DNA from: Bacteroidota bacterium
GTDB lineage: Bacteria > Bacteroidota > Bacteroidia > Bacteroidales > GCA-2748055
DNA length: 39,435 nt
Reading direction: 5' to 3'
Assembly (NCBI GenBank): GCA_002748055.1
Contig: PDRI01000029.1
Coordinates: forward strand, 1 to 39,435
The number at the start of each line of letters is the position of its first letter. Positions within the stretch are counted from its first letter, which is position 1. Shown here in pieces: positions 8,633-17,305 of this stretch. The notes under the pieces were generated by a model. The model had not been told where the DNA came from. It worked only from the letters and a program-made list of their open reading frames with translations, and did no database searches. The position numbers were made by a program, and so were the translations under genes.

Positions 8633-10666
8633 ATGAAAACCCTCCGGCTCCCCACCATGCTGACAGCCCTTCTGCTTGCCTTCTATTCCTGCGGACAAGC
8701 CGCTGAACAGGATGCAGAGACAGCCCCTGGCAGGGAAGAGACAAAGCCTGCCGAGAACAACAACATCCGGAGCTATCTCGCAGCTGTAGCTAAAGAAATA
8801 ACAGACAACAGCCCCGCAGACTGTAAGTCCTTATCGGTCTGGCAGGATGAACGTCCCCGACACTACAGGGAGTTTATCGAGATGATGGGGCTGCAGGACA
8901 TGCCGCTTGAAGGCGAACGCCCCAAACTAAACGCCCGGATCACCGGCACCATACAAGGAGATGGCTACCGGATCGAAAAACTCTGGTACGAATCACTTCC
9001 CGGGCTCTATGTACCGGCCAATTTATACATCCCGGATCATCTGGAAGAGCCGGCCCCGGCCATTCTCTATGTCTGTGGTCACGCCCAAACCCAAAAAGTC
9101 CATTACCAGGCCTATCCGGCAAAATTTGCCGAACTCGGCTTCGTCTGCCTGATCATTGAATCCATACAAAAGGGCGAAGTCACTGGCCACCACCATGGAT
9201 GCTATGCCGAAGGCTGGTTCAATTGGTATAGCCGCGGTTACGGTCCCGGGGGCGTGGAACTATGGAATGCCATTCGTGGGCTCGACCTCCTTTCAAAAAG
9301 GCCGGAAGTCGATCCCGAACACCTGGGCGTAACGGGCATCTCGGGAGGAGGAGCACAGAGCTGGTACATTGCCGCAGCCGACCAGCGCATTAAGGCTGTG
9401 GCCCCCGTCTGTGGAGCCAGCACCCTGGAGGACCAGATCAGAACCCGCACCATCGACGGACACTGTGACTGCATGATGCCAATCAATACATACAGAATTG
9501 ATTTTCAAGACATAGGAGCGCTTATTGCCCCCAGACCTCTGATGATCGCACAAGCCGATCGCGACGGGCTTAACACCATAGAATCGGCCCGACGCCTGTA
9601 CCACGACATCCGGCAGGTTTACGAACTATACGAAAAGCCCGATCTCGTATCTCTGGTGGAGACCCCCGGAGGGCACTCCTATCACAAGACCTCAAGACAG
9701 GAGATTCAGTCCTTCTTCATCAGGCATCTGATGGGCAAAGAAGTTCCTCCAAATGAAACAGGTGATATCGATGAAAACAGCGATCACCATCTTTCGGCCG
9801 ATGAACTGAGGGTTTACAAGGATGGCATTCCGAAGGATGACCGCACCACCACCATCCAGAACTCATTTGTTCACTTGCACGATAATCCAAAGATCTCGAG
9901 TCAAAGAGCGTTGGATGCCTTAAGAGACTCGGTGAAGGAATTTCTAGGTACCCGGACTTTTGGCGCATTCCCCCAAGTCCCCGCCCCCTTTGAATCTGTT
10001 CACGAATTCCGCTCGCTCGACCGTGCACCCTTTGGCTGGGACATCTACAGCTTTGTAAGTGAAAAAGGATGGCGCCTGAAGATTGACCTGCGATGGAAAA
10101 ACAATCCAAAAGAAGCAAAACCCCTGATGATTGCCCTGCGTAACTATGGCGAAGCCCGTTGGGAAACAGAGGCATTTGTCTCGGAACTTGGCGAGGAATG
10201 GAACATCGCTTTTCTCGAGCTCAGAGGAGTTGGCGAGAATGGCTGGGATCCCGCCCTGCAGTGGCACATCCGAAGGGCCTCTGCATGGACCGGCAGGACC
10301 ATCGCCTCGATGCAGGTTTACGACCTTTTGAGGGCCATCGCCTATTGCCGGACCTTAGAGGGTGTCGATCCCGAGAGAATTGGCATAGCCGCCCGGGAAG
10401 AAATGGCCGTTGTGGCAATGTATGCAGCACTGATGGACGGCAATTGTGAAACCCTTCTCCTCAAAGACCCGCCCGAAACCCAGAACGCGCCGAGCCAGCC
10501 CAACGGGCAGGGTGCGGCCATCGAAATGCTGAATTGCCTTCGCATTACGGACCTCTATCAGCTGCCCGCACTGCTGAGCCCGACGACCATCGTTTACGAA
10601 GGCGAAAAACCAGGATCCTGGAAGTGGTCCGACCTCATCCTGCAGCGTGTTTTGGCGAAGCCATAA
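8633..10666 (+). CDS. Two-domain alpha/beta-hydrolase (acetyl xylan esterase-like) lipoprotein, second domain degenerate
   Basis: A 677-residue lipoprotein (lipobox YSC, Cys20). Domain one (about 60-370) is an alpha/beta hydrolase of the acetyl-esterase/dienelactone-hydrolase group: oxyanion segment YVCGHAQ, nucleophile elbow GISGGG with Ser237, an acid in ADRDG (D309 or D311) and His348 in GGHSYH. It should cleave ester groups from a carbohydrate or similar substrate in the periplasm or at the surface. Domain two (about 450-677) repeats the fold (ALRNYGEARW, ELRGVGENGWDPA, then GVDPERIGIAARE) but where the Ser should be there is Ala586, and no clear acid or His follows, so it is probably a dead, structural or binding domain. 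It follows susCD across a terminator and precedes the FAD oxidoreductase, suggesting one uptake-and-processing locus. Confidence 0.85.
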   Translation: MKTLRLPTMLTALLLAFYSCGQAAEQDAETAPGREETKPAENNNIRSYLAAVAKEITDNSPADCKSLSVWQDERPRHYREFIEMMGLQDMPLEGERPKLNARITGTIQGDGYRIEKLWYESLPGLYVPANLYIPDHLEEPAPAILYVCGHAQTQKVHYQAYPAKFAELGFVCLIIESIQKGEVTGHHHGCYAEGWFNWYSRGYGPGGVELWNAIRGLDLLSKRPEVDPEHLGVTGISGGGAQSWYIAAADQRIKAVAPVCGASTLEDQIRTRTIDGHCDCMMPINTYRIDFQDIGALIAPRPLMIAQADRDGLNTIESARRLYHDIRQVYELYEKPDLVSLVETPGGHSYHKTSRQEIQSFFIRHLMGKEVPPNETGDIDENSDHHLSADELRVYKDGIPKDDRTTTIQNSFVHLHDNPKISSQRALDALRDSVKEFLGTRTFGAFPQVPAPFESVHEFRSLDRAPFGWDIYSFVSEKGWRLKIDLRWKNNPKEAKPLMIALRNYGEARWETEAFVSELGEEWNIAFLELRGVGENGWDPALQWHIRRASAWTGRTIASMQVYDLLRAIAYCRTLEGVDPERIGIAAREEMAVVAMYAALMDGNCETLLLKDPPETQNAPSQPNGQGAAIEMLNCLRITDLYQLPALLSPTTIVYEGEKPGSWKWSDLILQRVLAKP

Positions 10667-10751
10667 ACCGGGATAACGAGCCTCTAAATACCATCTTTCT
10701 TTTGTATCTTAGGGCTCACTTCCACCAGAATCCTTATTCACTTGCCAGGGT

Positions 10752-13700
10752 ATGAAAAGACGTAGCTTCGTAAAAACCACTGCTGCCGGATCCGCATTTC
10801 TGATGTCGTCCGGGGCTTTTGCTTTCCGTTCACCCAAAACTGTTCAAAAAGGGCTTGCCCATCAATCGGAACGAAAGATTCCTGTTGCCTACAAGGTAGA
10901 TGTGGTGGTCGTGGGTGGCTCAACTGCCGGGGTGGCTGCAGCTGTTGAGGCTTCACGTGCCGGAGCAAAGGTTTTCCTTTTGGCACAGGAACCCTATCTG
11001 GGTGAAGATGTCTGCGGAACTTTCCGTCTCTGGACAAAGGACAATAGCATTCTGCATACAGCATTGGGTTCTGCGATCTGGGGAGAGGGCCTGCCGAGTC
11101 AGTTGAAGGCAAAAAAGGCCCTTGATGATGCCCTGATCGCTGAAAACATTCCTTTCCTGTATTCCTGCTTTGTAACGGATGTTCTGACCGACCACGCCGG
11201 AAACCCGGCCGGGATTGTAATGGCGAACCGGTCGGGCAGGCAGGCCGTCGTCGCCAAAACCATCATCGATGCCACGCCCCGTGGACTGGTTGCCAGAATG
11301 GCCGGGGCAACATTTGGCCCCTACCCTGCCGGAAAGCAGACCTTCAGCTTTACCGTGGTTGGTAACAAGCTCAGGGAAGCACCCGGCCTCTCAGCCAGGA
11401 TGCATGATGAGCCGGTTAAGATCAACTTCAGGTCGTCGGGAACGCCCGGGGATGGAAGTTTTCAGGAAGCCGACATCCAATACAAGGCCATTGAGTATTC
11501 CCTGGATATCGACATGAAGGACGGGAGCTGGGGATCCTTTGCCGAAGCAGAACAAATCGCCCGTGATCTCACCTGGGATACAGACCAGGTAGAATCTGCC
11601 GACCTGCTTTTTCAAAACCCGCCCGATAAAATGGTGGGGCAGAAACGATGGAACAATGAAAAAGTCGACCTGGAAAGGATCAGCCTGAAGGTCTTTCAAC
11701 CCAGAAAGGTCGGACATGTCTTTGTACTGAGTGGAAGTGCCAACCTGAGCGAAAAGGCTGCTGAAAGCCTCCTGGAGCCTGGAAAACTAATCCGGATTGG
11801 GGAACGGGTGGGCCGGAAAGCTGCCTACCTGGCTGCATCCCGGCCTTCACCTTCCTACCTTAGCGTGAAGGGAAATCCCGGTCTGCAGGCCGAAAACGGA
11901 GACGTGGGGGAATTCCTCGAAGGACTGCGACCCTCGCTGAACCTGGGGACAGTGCCCTCGGAAGAAACCGCTCTGCCGGTCCTGGGCACATACGATGTGC
12001 TCATTCTTGGCGGAGGAACGGCCGGAGCTCCCGCTGCCGTGGGAGCATCCCAGAAAGGGGCGAAGACCCTGGTCATCGATTACCTGCACGGGCTGGGAGG
12101 CATGGGCACACTCGGCATGATAGGAAGGTATTTTCACGGATACCGGGAAGGCTATACCAATACGGTCGACCTGGGCGTAAAGAACATGGGGCCCGATCAT
12201 CCTCGTAAGAAAGGCCAGCTGGCCGAATGGGTCTTCGACTGGAAAACCGAGTACTTCAGAAAAGAGATTCGTAAGGCTGGTGGTGAGATCTGGTTTGGAG
12301 CCATAGGCTGCGGGGCCTTCGTCGAAAACAACCGGGTGAAGGGATTCGTGGTAGCCACACCCAATGGCCGGGGCGTTGTCCTGGGACACACCATCATCGA
12401 CTCAACGGGAAGCGCCGACATCGCCATTGTCGCCGGGGCAGCATACAGCTACTCCGATGGGAAATCGGTGGCCGTTCAGGGCGCGGGCTTTCCCTTCAAG
12501 AACCCAAATGATTTCTACAACAACACCGACTGGACCTTCATCAACGATTCGGATATGCTCGATGTCTGGCGCGCCATGGTTGTGGCCAAGGACAAATTCA
12601 AGGGACAATACGACATAGGGAAGGTTCCTCAAACCCGTGAGAGACGAAGAATTGTAGGCGACTTCACCATATCTGTGCTCGACGTGTACAACGGCCGGAC
12701 CTATCCGGATTCCATCTCCTTGCATAAGAGCTCTTTCGATACTCACGGTTTCACCGAGGATCCCTTTTTCTCCCTGAAACCGCCCGAGCACAGCGGAATC
12801 GATGTCTATGCCTATGTTCCTTTCAGAGCCTTATTGCCCAAGGGCCTGGAGGGGATCGTGGTTACCGGACTGGGAGCAAGTGCCCACCGCGATGCCATGC
12901 CTGTGATAAGAATGCAGCCCTGCCTGCAGAACCAGGGCTATGCAGTAGGCATGGGGGCGGCCATGGCAGCCCGGCAGCACAAAAACATCCGGGACATCGA
13001 TATCAAGGCCCTCCAGAAAGAACTGGTAAGCTTGGGCAACCTGCCCGAAAACGTACTCACCGACACCGACAACTACCCTCCCTCTGCGGAACTTATTCGC
13101 AAGGCTGCAGATTCAGTTGTCCATGATCTGGATGGGCTCGAGATTCTTCTATGGGACCGGCAAAAAGGAATAGAGGCCATGAGAGCCGCCTTCCGCAACA
13201 CGGAAAATGAAGATGACAGACTCAGCTATGCCAGGATTCTGGGAATGCTGGGGATCGCCGACGGCTGGGAAGTCCTGGTTAAAGCCATAGACCGTTATGA
13301 TGACTGGGACGAAGGCTGGGACTTTACAGGGATGGGGCAATTCGGTCGAAGCATCTCCTACCTCGACAGCCTGATCATTGCTGCCGGCCGTACAGGACAT
13401 ACAGAAACCCTCCCGGCCATCCTCAGATTGATGAAGAAACTCACTCCCGGGTCTCACTTCTCCCACTTTCGGGCAACAGCCATTGCCCTTGAAAGCATCA
13501 AGAGCCGAAATGCTGCAGAGCCACTCTACAGGCTGCTGAAAATGCCGGGAATCCGTGGACACTACATGCCCGATATTCAGACAGCCCGACAGCTGGAACC
13601 CGCTTTTAAGAACGATGTGAGCACCAGAAACAACTCACTGCGGGAACTGATCCTGGGGCGCGCTTTGTACAAATGTGGCGACTACAAGGGCGAAGGGAAG

Positions 13701-13805
13701 CAAATCCTGACCGAATATGCTAAAGACCTTCGCGGGCATTACTACCGCCACGCAAGCGGCATCCTGAAAGAGAATTCATACATCCCCCCAAAGGACCGGA
13801 ACTAA
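10752..13805 (+). CDS. Tat-exported double FAD-dependent oxidoreductase with C-terminal helical region
   Basis: A 1017-residue protein. The N terminus has a twin-arginine signal (RRSFVK, then an Ala/Ser-rich hydrophobic stretch), so it should be folded with its cofactor and exported to the periplasm. It carries two FAD_oxidored-type Rossmann motifs: residues 49-78 with VVVGGSTAG and 414-445 with LILGGGTAG, followed by the conserved GLGGMGTLG loop. The segment HRDAMPVIRMQPCLQNQG (~710-730) is the usual closing motif of this family. Residues ~790-1010 are helical and contain HEAT-like repeats. The substrate is unknown; family members near polysaccharide loci are thought to act on sugars or alcohols, and that is inference. 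It lies 85 bp after the esterase on the same strand and is probably part of the SusCD locus. No recognisable -7 box was found directly upstream. Confidence 0.8.
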   Translation: MKRRSFVKTTAAGSAFLMSSGAFAFRSPKTVQKGLAHQSERKIPVAYKVDVVVVGGSTAGVAAAVEASRAGAKVFLLAQEPYLGEDVCGTFRLWTKDNSILHTALGSAIWGEGLPSQLKAKKALDDALIAENIPFLYSCFVTDVLTDHAGNPAGIVMANRSGRQAVVAKTIIDATPRGLVARMAGATFGPYPAGKQTFSFTVVGNKLREAPGLSARMHDEPVKINFRSSGTPGDGSFQEADIQYKAIEYSLDIDMKDGSWGSFAEAEQIARDLTWDTDQVESADLLFQNPPDKMVGQKRWNNEKVDLERISLKVFQPRKVGHVFVLSGSANLSEKAAESLLEPGKLIRIGERVGRKAAYLAASRPSPSYLSVKGNPGLQAENGDVGEFLEGLRPSLNLGTVPSEETALPVLGTYDVLILGGGTAGAPAAVGASQKGAKTLVIDYLHGLGGMGTLGMIGRYFHGYREGYTNTVDLGVKNMGPDHPRKKGQLAEWVFDWKTEYFRKEIRKAGGEIWFGAIGCGAFVENNRVKGFVVATPNGRGVVLGHTIIDSTGSADIAIVAGAAYSYSDGKSVAVQGAGFPFKNPNDFYNNTDWTFINDSDMLDVWRAMVVAKDKFKGQYDIGKVPQTRERRRIVGDFTISVLDVYNGRTYPDSISLHKSSFDTHGFTEDPFFSLKPPEHSGIDVYAYVPFRALLPKGLEGIVVTGLGASAHRDAMPVIRMQPCLQNQGYAVGMGAAMAARQHKNIRDIDIKALQKELVSLGNLPENVLTDTDNYPPSAELIRKAADSVVHDLDGLEILLWDRQKGIEAMRAAFRNTENEDDRLSYARILGMLGIADGWEVLVKAIDRYDDWDEGWDFTGMGQFGRSISYLDSLIIAAGRTGHTETLPAILRLMKKLTPGSHFSHFRATAIALESIKSRNAAEPLYRLLKMPGIRGHYMPDIQTARQLEPAFKNDVSTRNNSLRELILGRALYKCGDYKGEGKQILTEYAKDLRGHYYRHASGILKENSYIPPKDRN

Positions 13806-13875
13806 GAGCAGCAGACACCAGAGCCTTTGGCCATCGGCGCCATAAAAAGAAAGCGGAATAGAAGGCCTGTTTGTA

Positions 13876-13895
13876 GCAGGCAGCCTCATGCCTGC
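13876..13895. terminator. Weak hairpin between convergent genes
   Basis: GCAGGC and GCCTGC pair around an 8-nt loop in the 102-bp gap between the convergent FAD oxidoreductase and TonB receptor genes. There is no clear T-run, so it is only a possible bidirectional terminator. Confidence 0.25.
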
Positions 13896-13907
13896 CCGAC
13901 CACTTTG

Positions 13908-15803
13908 CTACTCCCTGACCAGTTTAAGGTTTAGCCCCCCCATCACATTGATTCCGGGCATGGGATAGCCGTAATTGATCTGGTAAGACTGATCGAGCAG
14001 GTTGTTCCCTGCCAGATAAAGATCCAGGTTGCGGTTGAGCCGATAGCCAACCCGTACCCCCAACAGTTGGTAATCTTCCTCAATGACCTCCACCCCGGAT
14101 CTGGTCTGGTTGTAAAGCTGGAAGATGCCCTGCAGCTTGGCCCGGAACTGCCACTTTTTATAGCGGTAAGTCGCCGAAGCAAAGAGCTTGTGGGCCGGTG
14201 TCCCGGGCAGGGGATTCGTCATGTGGATAAAGGTGTAATTGGCATGCAGCCCGATCCCCTTAAGTGAAAAATAGCTGATCAGAAATTCGATTCCCTTATT
14301 GTTGAATTTGCCACTGTTCTGGTAGCGTGGTGGAGGCGGAGCAGCAGGAGGAACCAGCACAATCAGATTTTCTCCCTTGTTTAAAAAGGTGTTCAGTTCG
14401 GTTTTTATACGGCCATTCATCCAATGCTGTCTCCAGCTCAGTTCGCAGGCTATCATACGCTCGGGTTCAAGCCCGTCATTGGCTGGAGGAAAGAGGTATA
14501 ACTCCCTTAGAGAGGGGGGCCGGTAACCTTTTGAAATGCTCGCCTTCAGGTTGCTCGAATTCTGCGGATTCCAGGAGAGGCCCAACTGGGGAATCCACTG
14601 GTTCCCGTAGGTGGCATTCATCTCGTAGCGAAGCCCACCACTCAGGGTCAGACGGCTCCACAACTGCTGGAACACGGTCGCATACAGGCCCGTATTGCTC
14701 ATGTCGATCCAGGTATTGTTAAAGGGTGACAATTCGAAAGTGACAGGCTTAATGAGCTTACCGTCATCGTCGCGCAATACCGTTACAATCGGACTCCCCT
14801 TTCCTCCGTAATTCATATAGTCAATCCCCAGAGTCAGGACATTTCCGGGAAACAGCCTGATCCCCTGATAGGCCATCAGCCCCATCATCTGGTCGGTGGA
14901 ATGCCATCCGTCGCTAATGTCGTGATCCCCGAAATTACAATACAGCTTGAAGGCTCCTTCCAGTCTTTCTGTTTTGTTGTTGAGCGAAAAAGAGCTCTTT
15001 CCCCGAAGGATATCGATGCGTTCACCCGCCGCCGCTCCGGTCATACCCGGATCGACCGTTTCATAAGCAGCCAGGTTAAAATCGACCATCAGATCGAAAT
15101 GCTCATTGAAGCGGTAGGCTGCCTTCAGATAGCCATTGTTAATCTTAAAGTCCGAAGTATCGCGATGTCCGTCGGTCTGGTCGTGGTTAAAGGAAGCAAA
15201 CACATTGAACTTCCCCTTTCTGTAACCCAAACTGCCCATGTACTTTTGGGTATTGAAAGACCCGTACTGGAGACGGGCATGAGCCTGGAGTCCATCCTGC
15301 TTCTGCTTCTTGGTGATAATGTTGATCACCCCCCCAAAGGCGTTTGAGCCATAAAGAAAGGACGCAGGCCCGCGTATCACCTCGACCCGTTCAGCATCGG
15401 AACTCACATAGGCATCGGGCAGGTGATGCCCCATGAGGCCCATGAACTGGGGGTGTCCGTCCAGCAGGATCAGTACCTGGGTAGTGGGATTCCCTCCAAG
15501 TCCCCGCATGTTTAGTTGACCCGCAGCCCCCCTTGCCACACCAAAACCGGTTATCCCCCTCTCGGTGACAAAAAGCCCGGGGACCTCTTCCGAAAGCACC
15601 GGCAAAAGGGCAGTCTCGGGGGCGTCCTCAAGGATCTTCCGGGGAACCTGTGATACGGTCAAAGGAACATTCTTTCGGGCCACCTCAATTTTGGTGCCGG
15701 TAACGACCAGTTCATCAATCACCATAGTATCACTGACAGTCTGCGCAAAAAGGCTCAGCATCGGGGGCAGCAAAAGAATAACAAGTGGGAGCTGTTTTTT
15801 CAT
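13908..15803 (-). CDS. TonB-dependent outer membrane receptor, probably metal or metal-chelate uptake
   Basis: Taken from the ATG at 15803, a 631-residue receptor with signal peptide (MKKQLPLVILLLPPMLSLFAQ, start of the mature protein). The frame is open 23 codons further upstream, but that extension runs through AT-rich leader and has no signal-peptide character. There is a plug domain (ELVVTGTKIEVARKNVP, LNMRGLGGNPTTQVLILLDG, VEVIRGPASFLYGSNAFGGV) and a 22-strand barrel (GINVMGGLNLKLVRE at the end). It has no carboxypeptidase-like N-terminal domain, so it is of the BtuB/CirA type, not SusC. The plug loop HPQFMGLMGHHLPD is rich in Met and His. An NlpE-like lipoprotein gene lies 105 bp upstream on the same strand, which points to copper or another metal; that is inference. 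The start codon abuts a 34-bp imperfect palindrome. Confidence 0.88.
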   Translation of the reverse strand: MKKQLPLVILLLPPMLSLFAQTVSDTMVIDELVVTGTKIEVARKNVPLTVSQVPRKILEDAPETALLPVLSEEVPGLFVTERGITGFGVARGAAGQLNMRGLGGNPTTQVLILLDGHPQFMGLMGHHLPDAYVSSDAERVEVIRGPASFLYGSNAFGGVINIITKKQKQDGLQAHARLQYGSFNTQKYMGSLGYRKGKFNVFASFNHDQTDGHRDTSDFKINNGYLKAAYRFNEHFDLMVDFNLAAYETVDPGMTGAAAGERIDILRGKSSFSLNNKTERLEGAFKLYCNFGDHDISDGWHSTDQMMGLMAYQGIRLFPGNVLTLGIDYMNYGGKGSPIVTVLRDDDGKLIKPVTFELSPFNNTWIDMSNTGLYATVFQQLWSRLTLSGGLRYEMNATYGNQWIPQLGLSWNPQNSSNLKASISKGYRPPSLRELYLFPPANDGLEPERMIACELSWRQHWMNGRIKTELNTFLNKGENLIVLVPPAAPPPPRYQNSGKFNNKGIEFLISYFSLKGIGLHANYTFIHMTNPLPGTPAHKLFASATYRYKKWQFRAKLQGIFQLYNQTRSGVEVIEEDYQLLGVRVGYRLNRNLDLYLAGNNLLDQSYQINYGYPMPGINVMGGLNLKLVRE

Positions 15804-15836
15804 TAGTGTTACGTTTATATATATTCGTGTTACTAA
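15803..15836. promoter_or_regulatory. Operator-like palindrome at the TonB receptor start
   Basis: On the plus strand TTAGTGTTACG (15803-15813) and CGTGTTACTAA (15826-15836) flank a 12-bp A/T core. The outer TTAGT/ACTAA and inner ACG/CGT pair as inverted repeats, while GTGTTAC also occurs twice as direct repeats exactly 21 bp apart. The right side touches the ATG of the receptor, so protein bound here, or an RNA hairpin, would block expression. Confidence 0.4.
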
Positions 15837-15908
15837 TTTACAACATTTTATCCAAAACACCAATGAATTCAACGGATTCTCAGCAAAACTCCATGGCCTG
15901 AAAGGCCT

Positions 15909-16313
15909 TTACTGCTTCTTTAATTTGTAGTATTCAGCCAGTTCGCCTGTGTTGGGTTTTAAGTCTTCGCCCAAAAGGGTCAGGGAGCCTTCACCAATGA
16001 AAAAATGGACAGGTCTGCCGTTTTCCTCAATGGTCAACAGGTTTTCTTTAACGCTATACTTCCCTTCGCTTATAAAGCGCTGATCTGTTGTATCCAAATA
16101 AACGGTTTCATAGCTGAAGGATTTATCGGTGTTTAAGGTAAGTACAACCTCAATACCGCTACAATCGGCACAGGGGTAGGTCCCTTTGTAAACACCTTCG
16201 TAATCCAGCGCATATTCGGCACTGTGTTCGTCCACTGTAGTTCCTTGCCTTTTGTCTGCATTGCAGGCACCAAGTGCCAGCGTAATCCATGCAATGTAAA
16301 TGAGCTTGCGCAT
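15909..16313 (-). CDS. NlpE-type lipoprotein (copper resistance NlpE N-terminal domain)
   Basis: A 134-residue lipoprotein with lipobox LGAC (Cys17). After a short linker it has one small beta-barrel domain of the NlpE N-terminal/META-like kind: the signature YKGTYPCADCSGIEV contains the CxxC pair typical of NlpE, followed by TLNTDKSFSY and GKYSV. In E. coli NlpE senses surface contact and copper and signals through Cpx; here no Cpx pair is nearby and only the N-terminal domain is present, as is common in Bacteroidota. It is upstream of and co-directional with the TonB receptor gene (105-bp gap), consistent with a metal-related unit. The exact role is not known. Confidence 0.85.
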   Translation of the reverse strand: MRKLIYIAWITLALGACNADKRQGTTVDEHSAEYALDYEGVYKGTYPCADCSGIEVVLTLNTDKSFSYETVYLDTTDQRFISEGKYSVKENLLTIEENGRPVHFFIGEGSLTLLGEDLKPNTGELAEYYKLKKQ

Positions 16314-16429
16314 GACTAATTCGTGTATTTTGAGTTTTTTATTCAGGAATAGGTGTTATCAAAAATCGCGCCAAAGAAACAGCAGGGTAAGCTGCCGGTC
16401 TCCTCTCCGAACACTCGCCTGCATTCTAT

Positions 16430-17155
16430 TCAATCCCTGATTTCAATCCTGCGTTCAGCGACTTTTATCCAATTCTTATCCAGCTTTTGGAGTTCGTCCA
16501 AAAACCCGGGGAAATGTGCTTCCCCATAAAGCACAACGATTCTGTCAAACTCCGAATTATTTACCTCTTCTGCCAAATGTCTGTTGCGATGCTCCAAAAC
16601 AATGACATCTGCCTGCTCCGAAGGCTCCGGGTCGGGGTTTCTGGCGTCCAGAGGAAGGCGTAATTCCTCCTCTGTCAGGACTAGTTCACCAAAGCTTTCT
16701 TCATATTCTTTAACCAGTCTTTGAGGCGTATAGTCAACGATAAAGTCCTCATCATTCACCAGGTGCAGAAATTTGTCATTGTCCTGTACCTCGAGAACGC
16801 CATCTTTCAATAGTTTGCCGGTCATTTGTAAATAGTTTTCAGGAGAGGGGACAAATCCTGTAATTCGCTGGGCTTTACGCAAGACCAGCGTATCATCTGT
16901 TTCGTAATCAATAAACTCATAAAAAAGAACGGCACCGTTTTCTTTGGCCCTTTTTACTTCGTTTGCCACACTATCATAAAACCCGGGACGGGCGATGTGG
17001 ACCATGTTAAGAAACTGAACTTCACGTGAGCCATTCTTCAATTCGGCAACAAGCAGTTCTCCGGACATCGACCTTACTTTTGGCCTCAGAATTAAAGATG
17101 TACACGACGAAAGCACCAAAAAGAGCAAAACACCATACATCATTCCATTTTTCAT
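16430..17155 (-). CDS. TraB/TIKI-like envelope lipoprotein
   Basis: Read from ATG 17155 (241 residues): AAGAAGG lies six bases before this codon, whereas the alternative ATG at 17161 touches the ribosome site directly. Lipobox LSSC, Cys18. The mature part resembles the TraB/GumN/TIKI superfamily: a first conserved His motif in NMVHIARPGFYDSV, an acidic FYEFID segment and a second GxxH motif, VLYGEAHFPGFLDEL, near the C terminus. These paired motifs form a metal-dependent peptidase-like site in TIKI proteins; bacterial members are mostly uncharacterised. Here the first motif has N-x-x-H instead of G-x-x-H, so activity is uncertain. The gene stands alone on the minus strand, divergent from the sulfatase, with an exact -7 box 43 bp upstream. 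Confidence 0.6.
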   Translation of the reverse strand: MKNGMMYGVLLFLVLSSCTSLILRPKVRSMSGELLVAELKNGSREVQFLNMVHIARPGFYDSVANEVKRAKENGAVLFYEFIDYETDDTLVLRKAQRITGFVPSPENYLQMTGKLLKDGVLEVQDNDKFLHLVNDEDFIVDYTPQRLVKEYEESFGELVLTEEELRLPLDARNPDPEPSEQADVIVLEHRNRHLAEEVNNSEFDRIVVLYGEAHFPGFLDELQKLDKNWIKVAERRIEIRD

Positions 17156-17197
17156 GAGCATCCTTCTTTATTGGGCCGAAAAGCAATGGTTTAAGCA

Positions 17198-17205
17198 CAA
17201 AGATA
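17198..17205 (-). promoter_or_regulatory. -7 box (TATCTTTG) of TraB-like gene
   Basis: On the minus strand TATCTTTG matches TAnnTTTG exactly and ends 42 bp before the start codon at 17155. There is no convincing -33 element at the usual distance. Confidence 0.4.
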
Positions 17206-17305
17206 CAAGCCTTTCAACACCTCTTACTACCAAGCCGCAGATTTTCATACCTGAAAAAAATGTATTTTGGACTGTGAGAAGCCCGAACACATTAAGAAAC
17301 TTATC

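Noticed and set aside
7872..8744. Minus-strand ORF across the end of susD and the esterase start
   Set aside because: Shadow of GC-rich codons; no domain, and it crosses a terminator hairpin on the other strand.
17267..17305. Upstream TTG start of the sulfatase
   Set aside because: It would put a hydrophilic stretch before the lipoprotein signal and overlaps the promoter-like TATTTTGG; ATG 17306 fits better.
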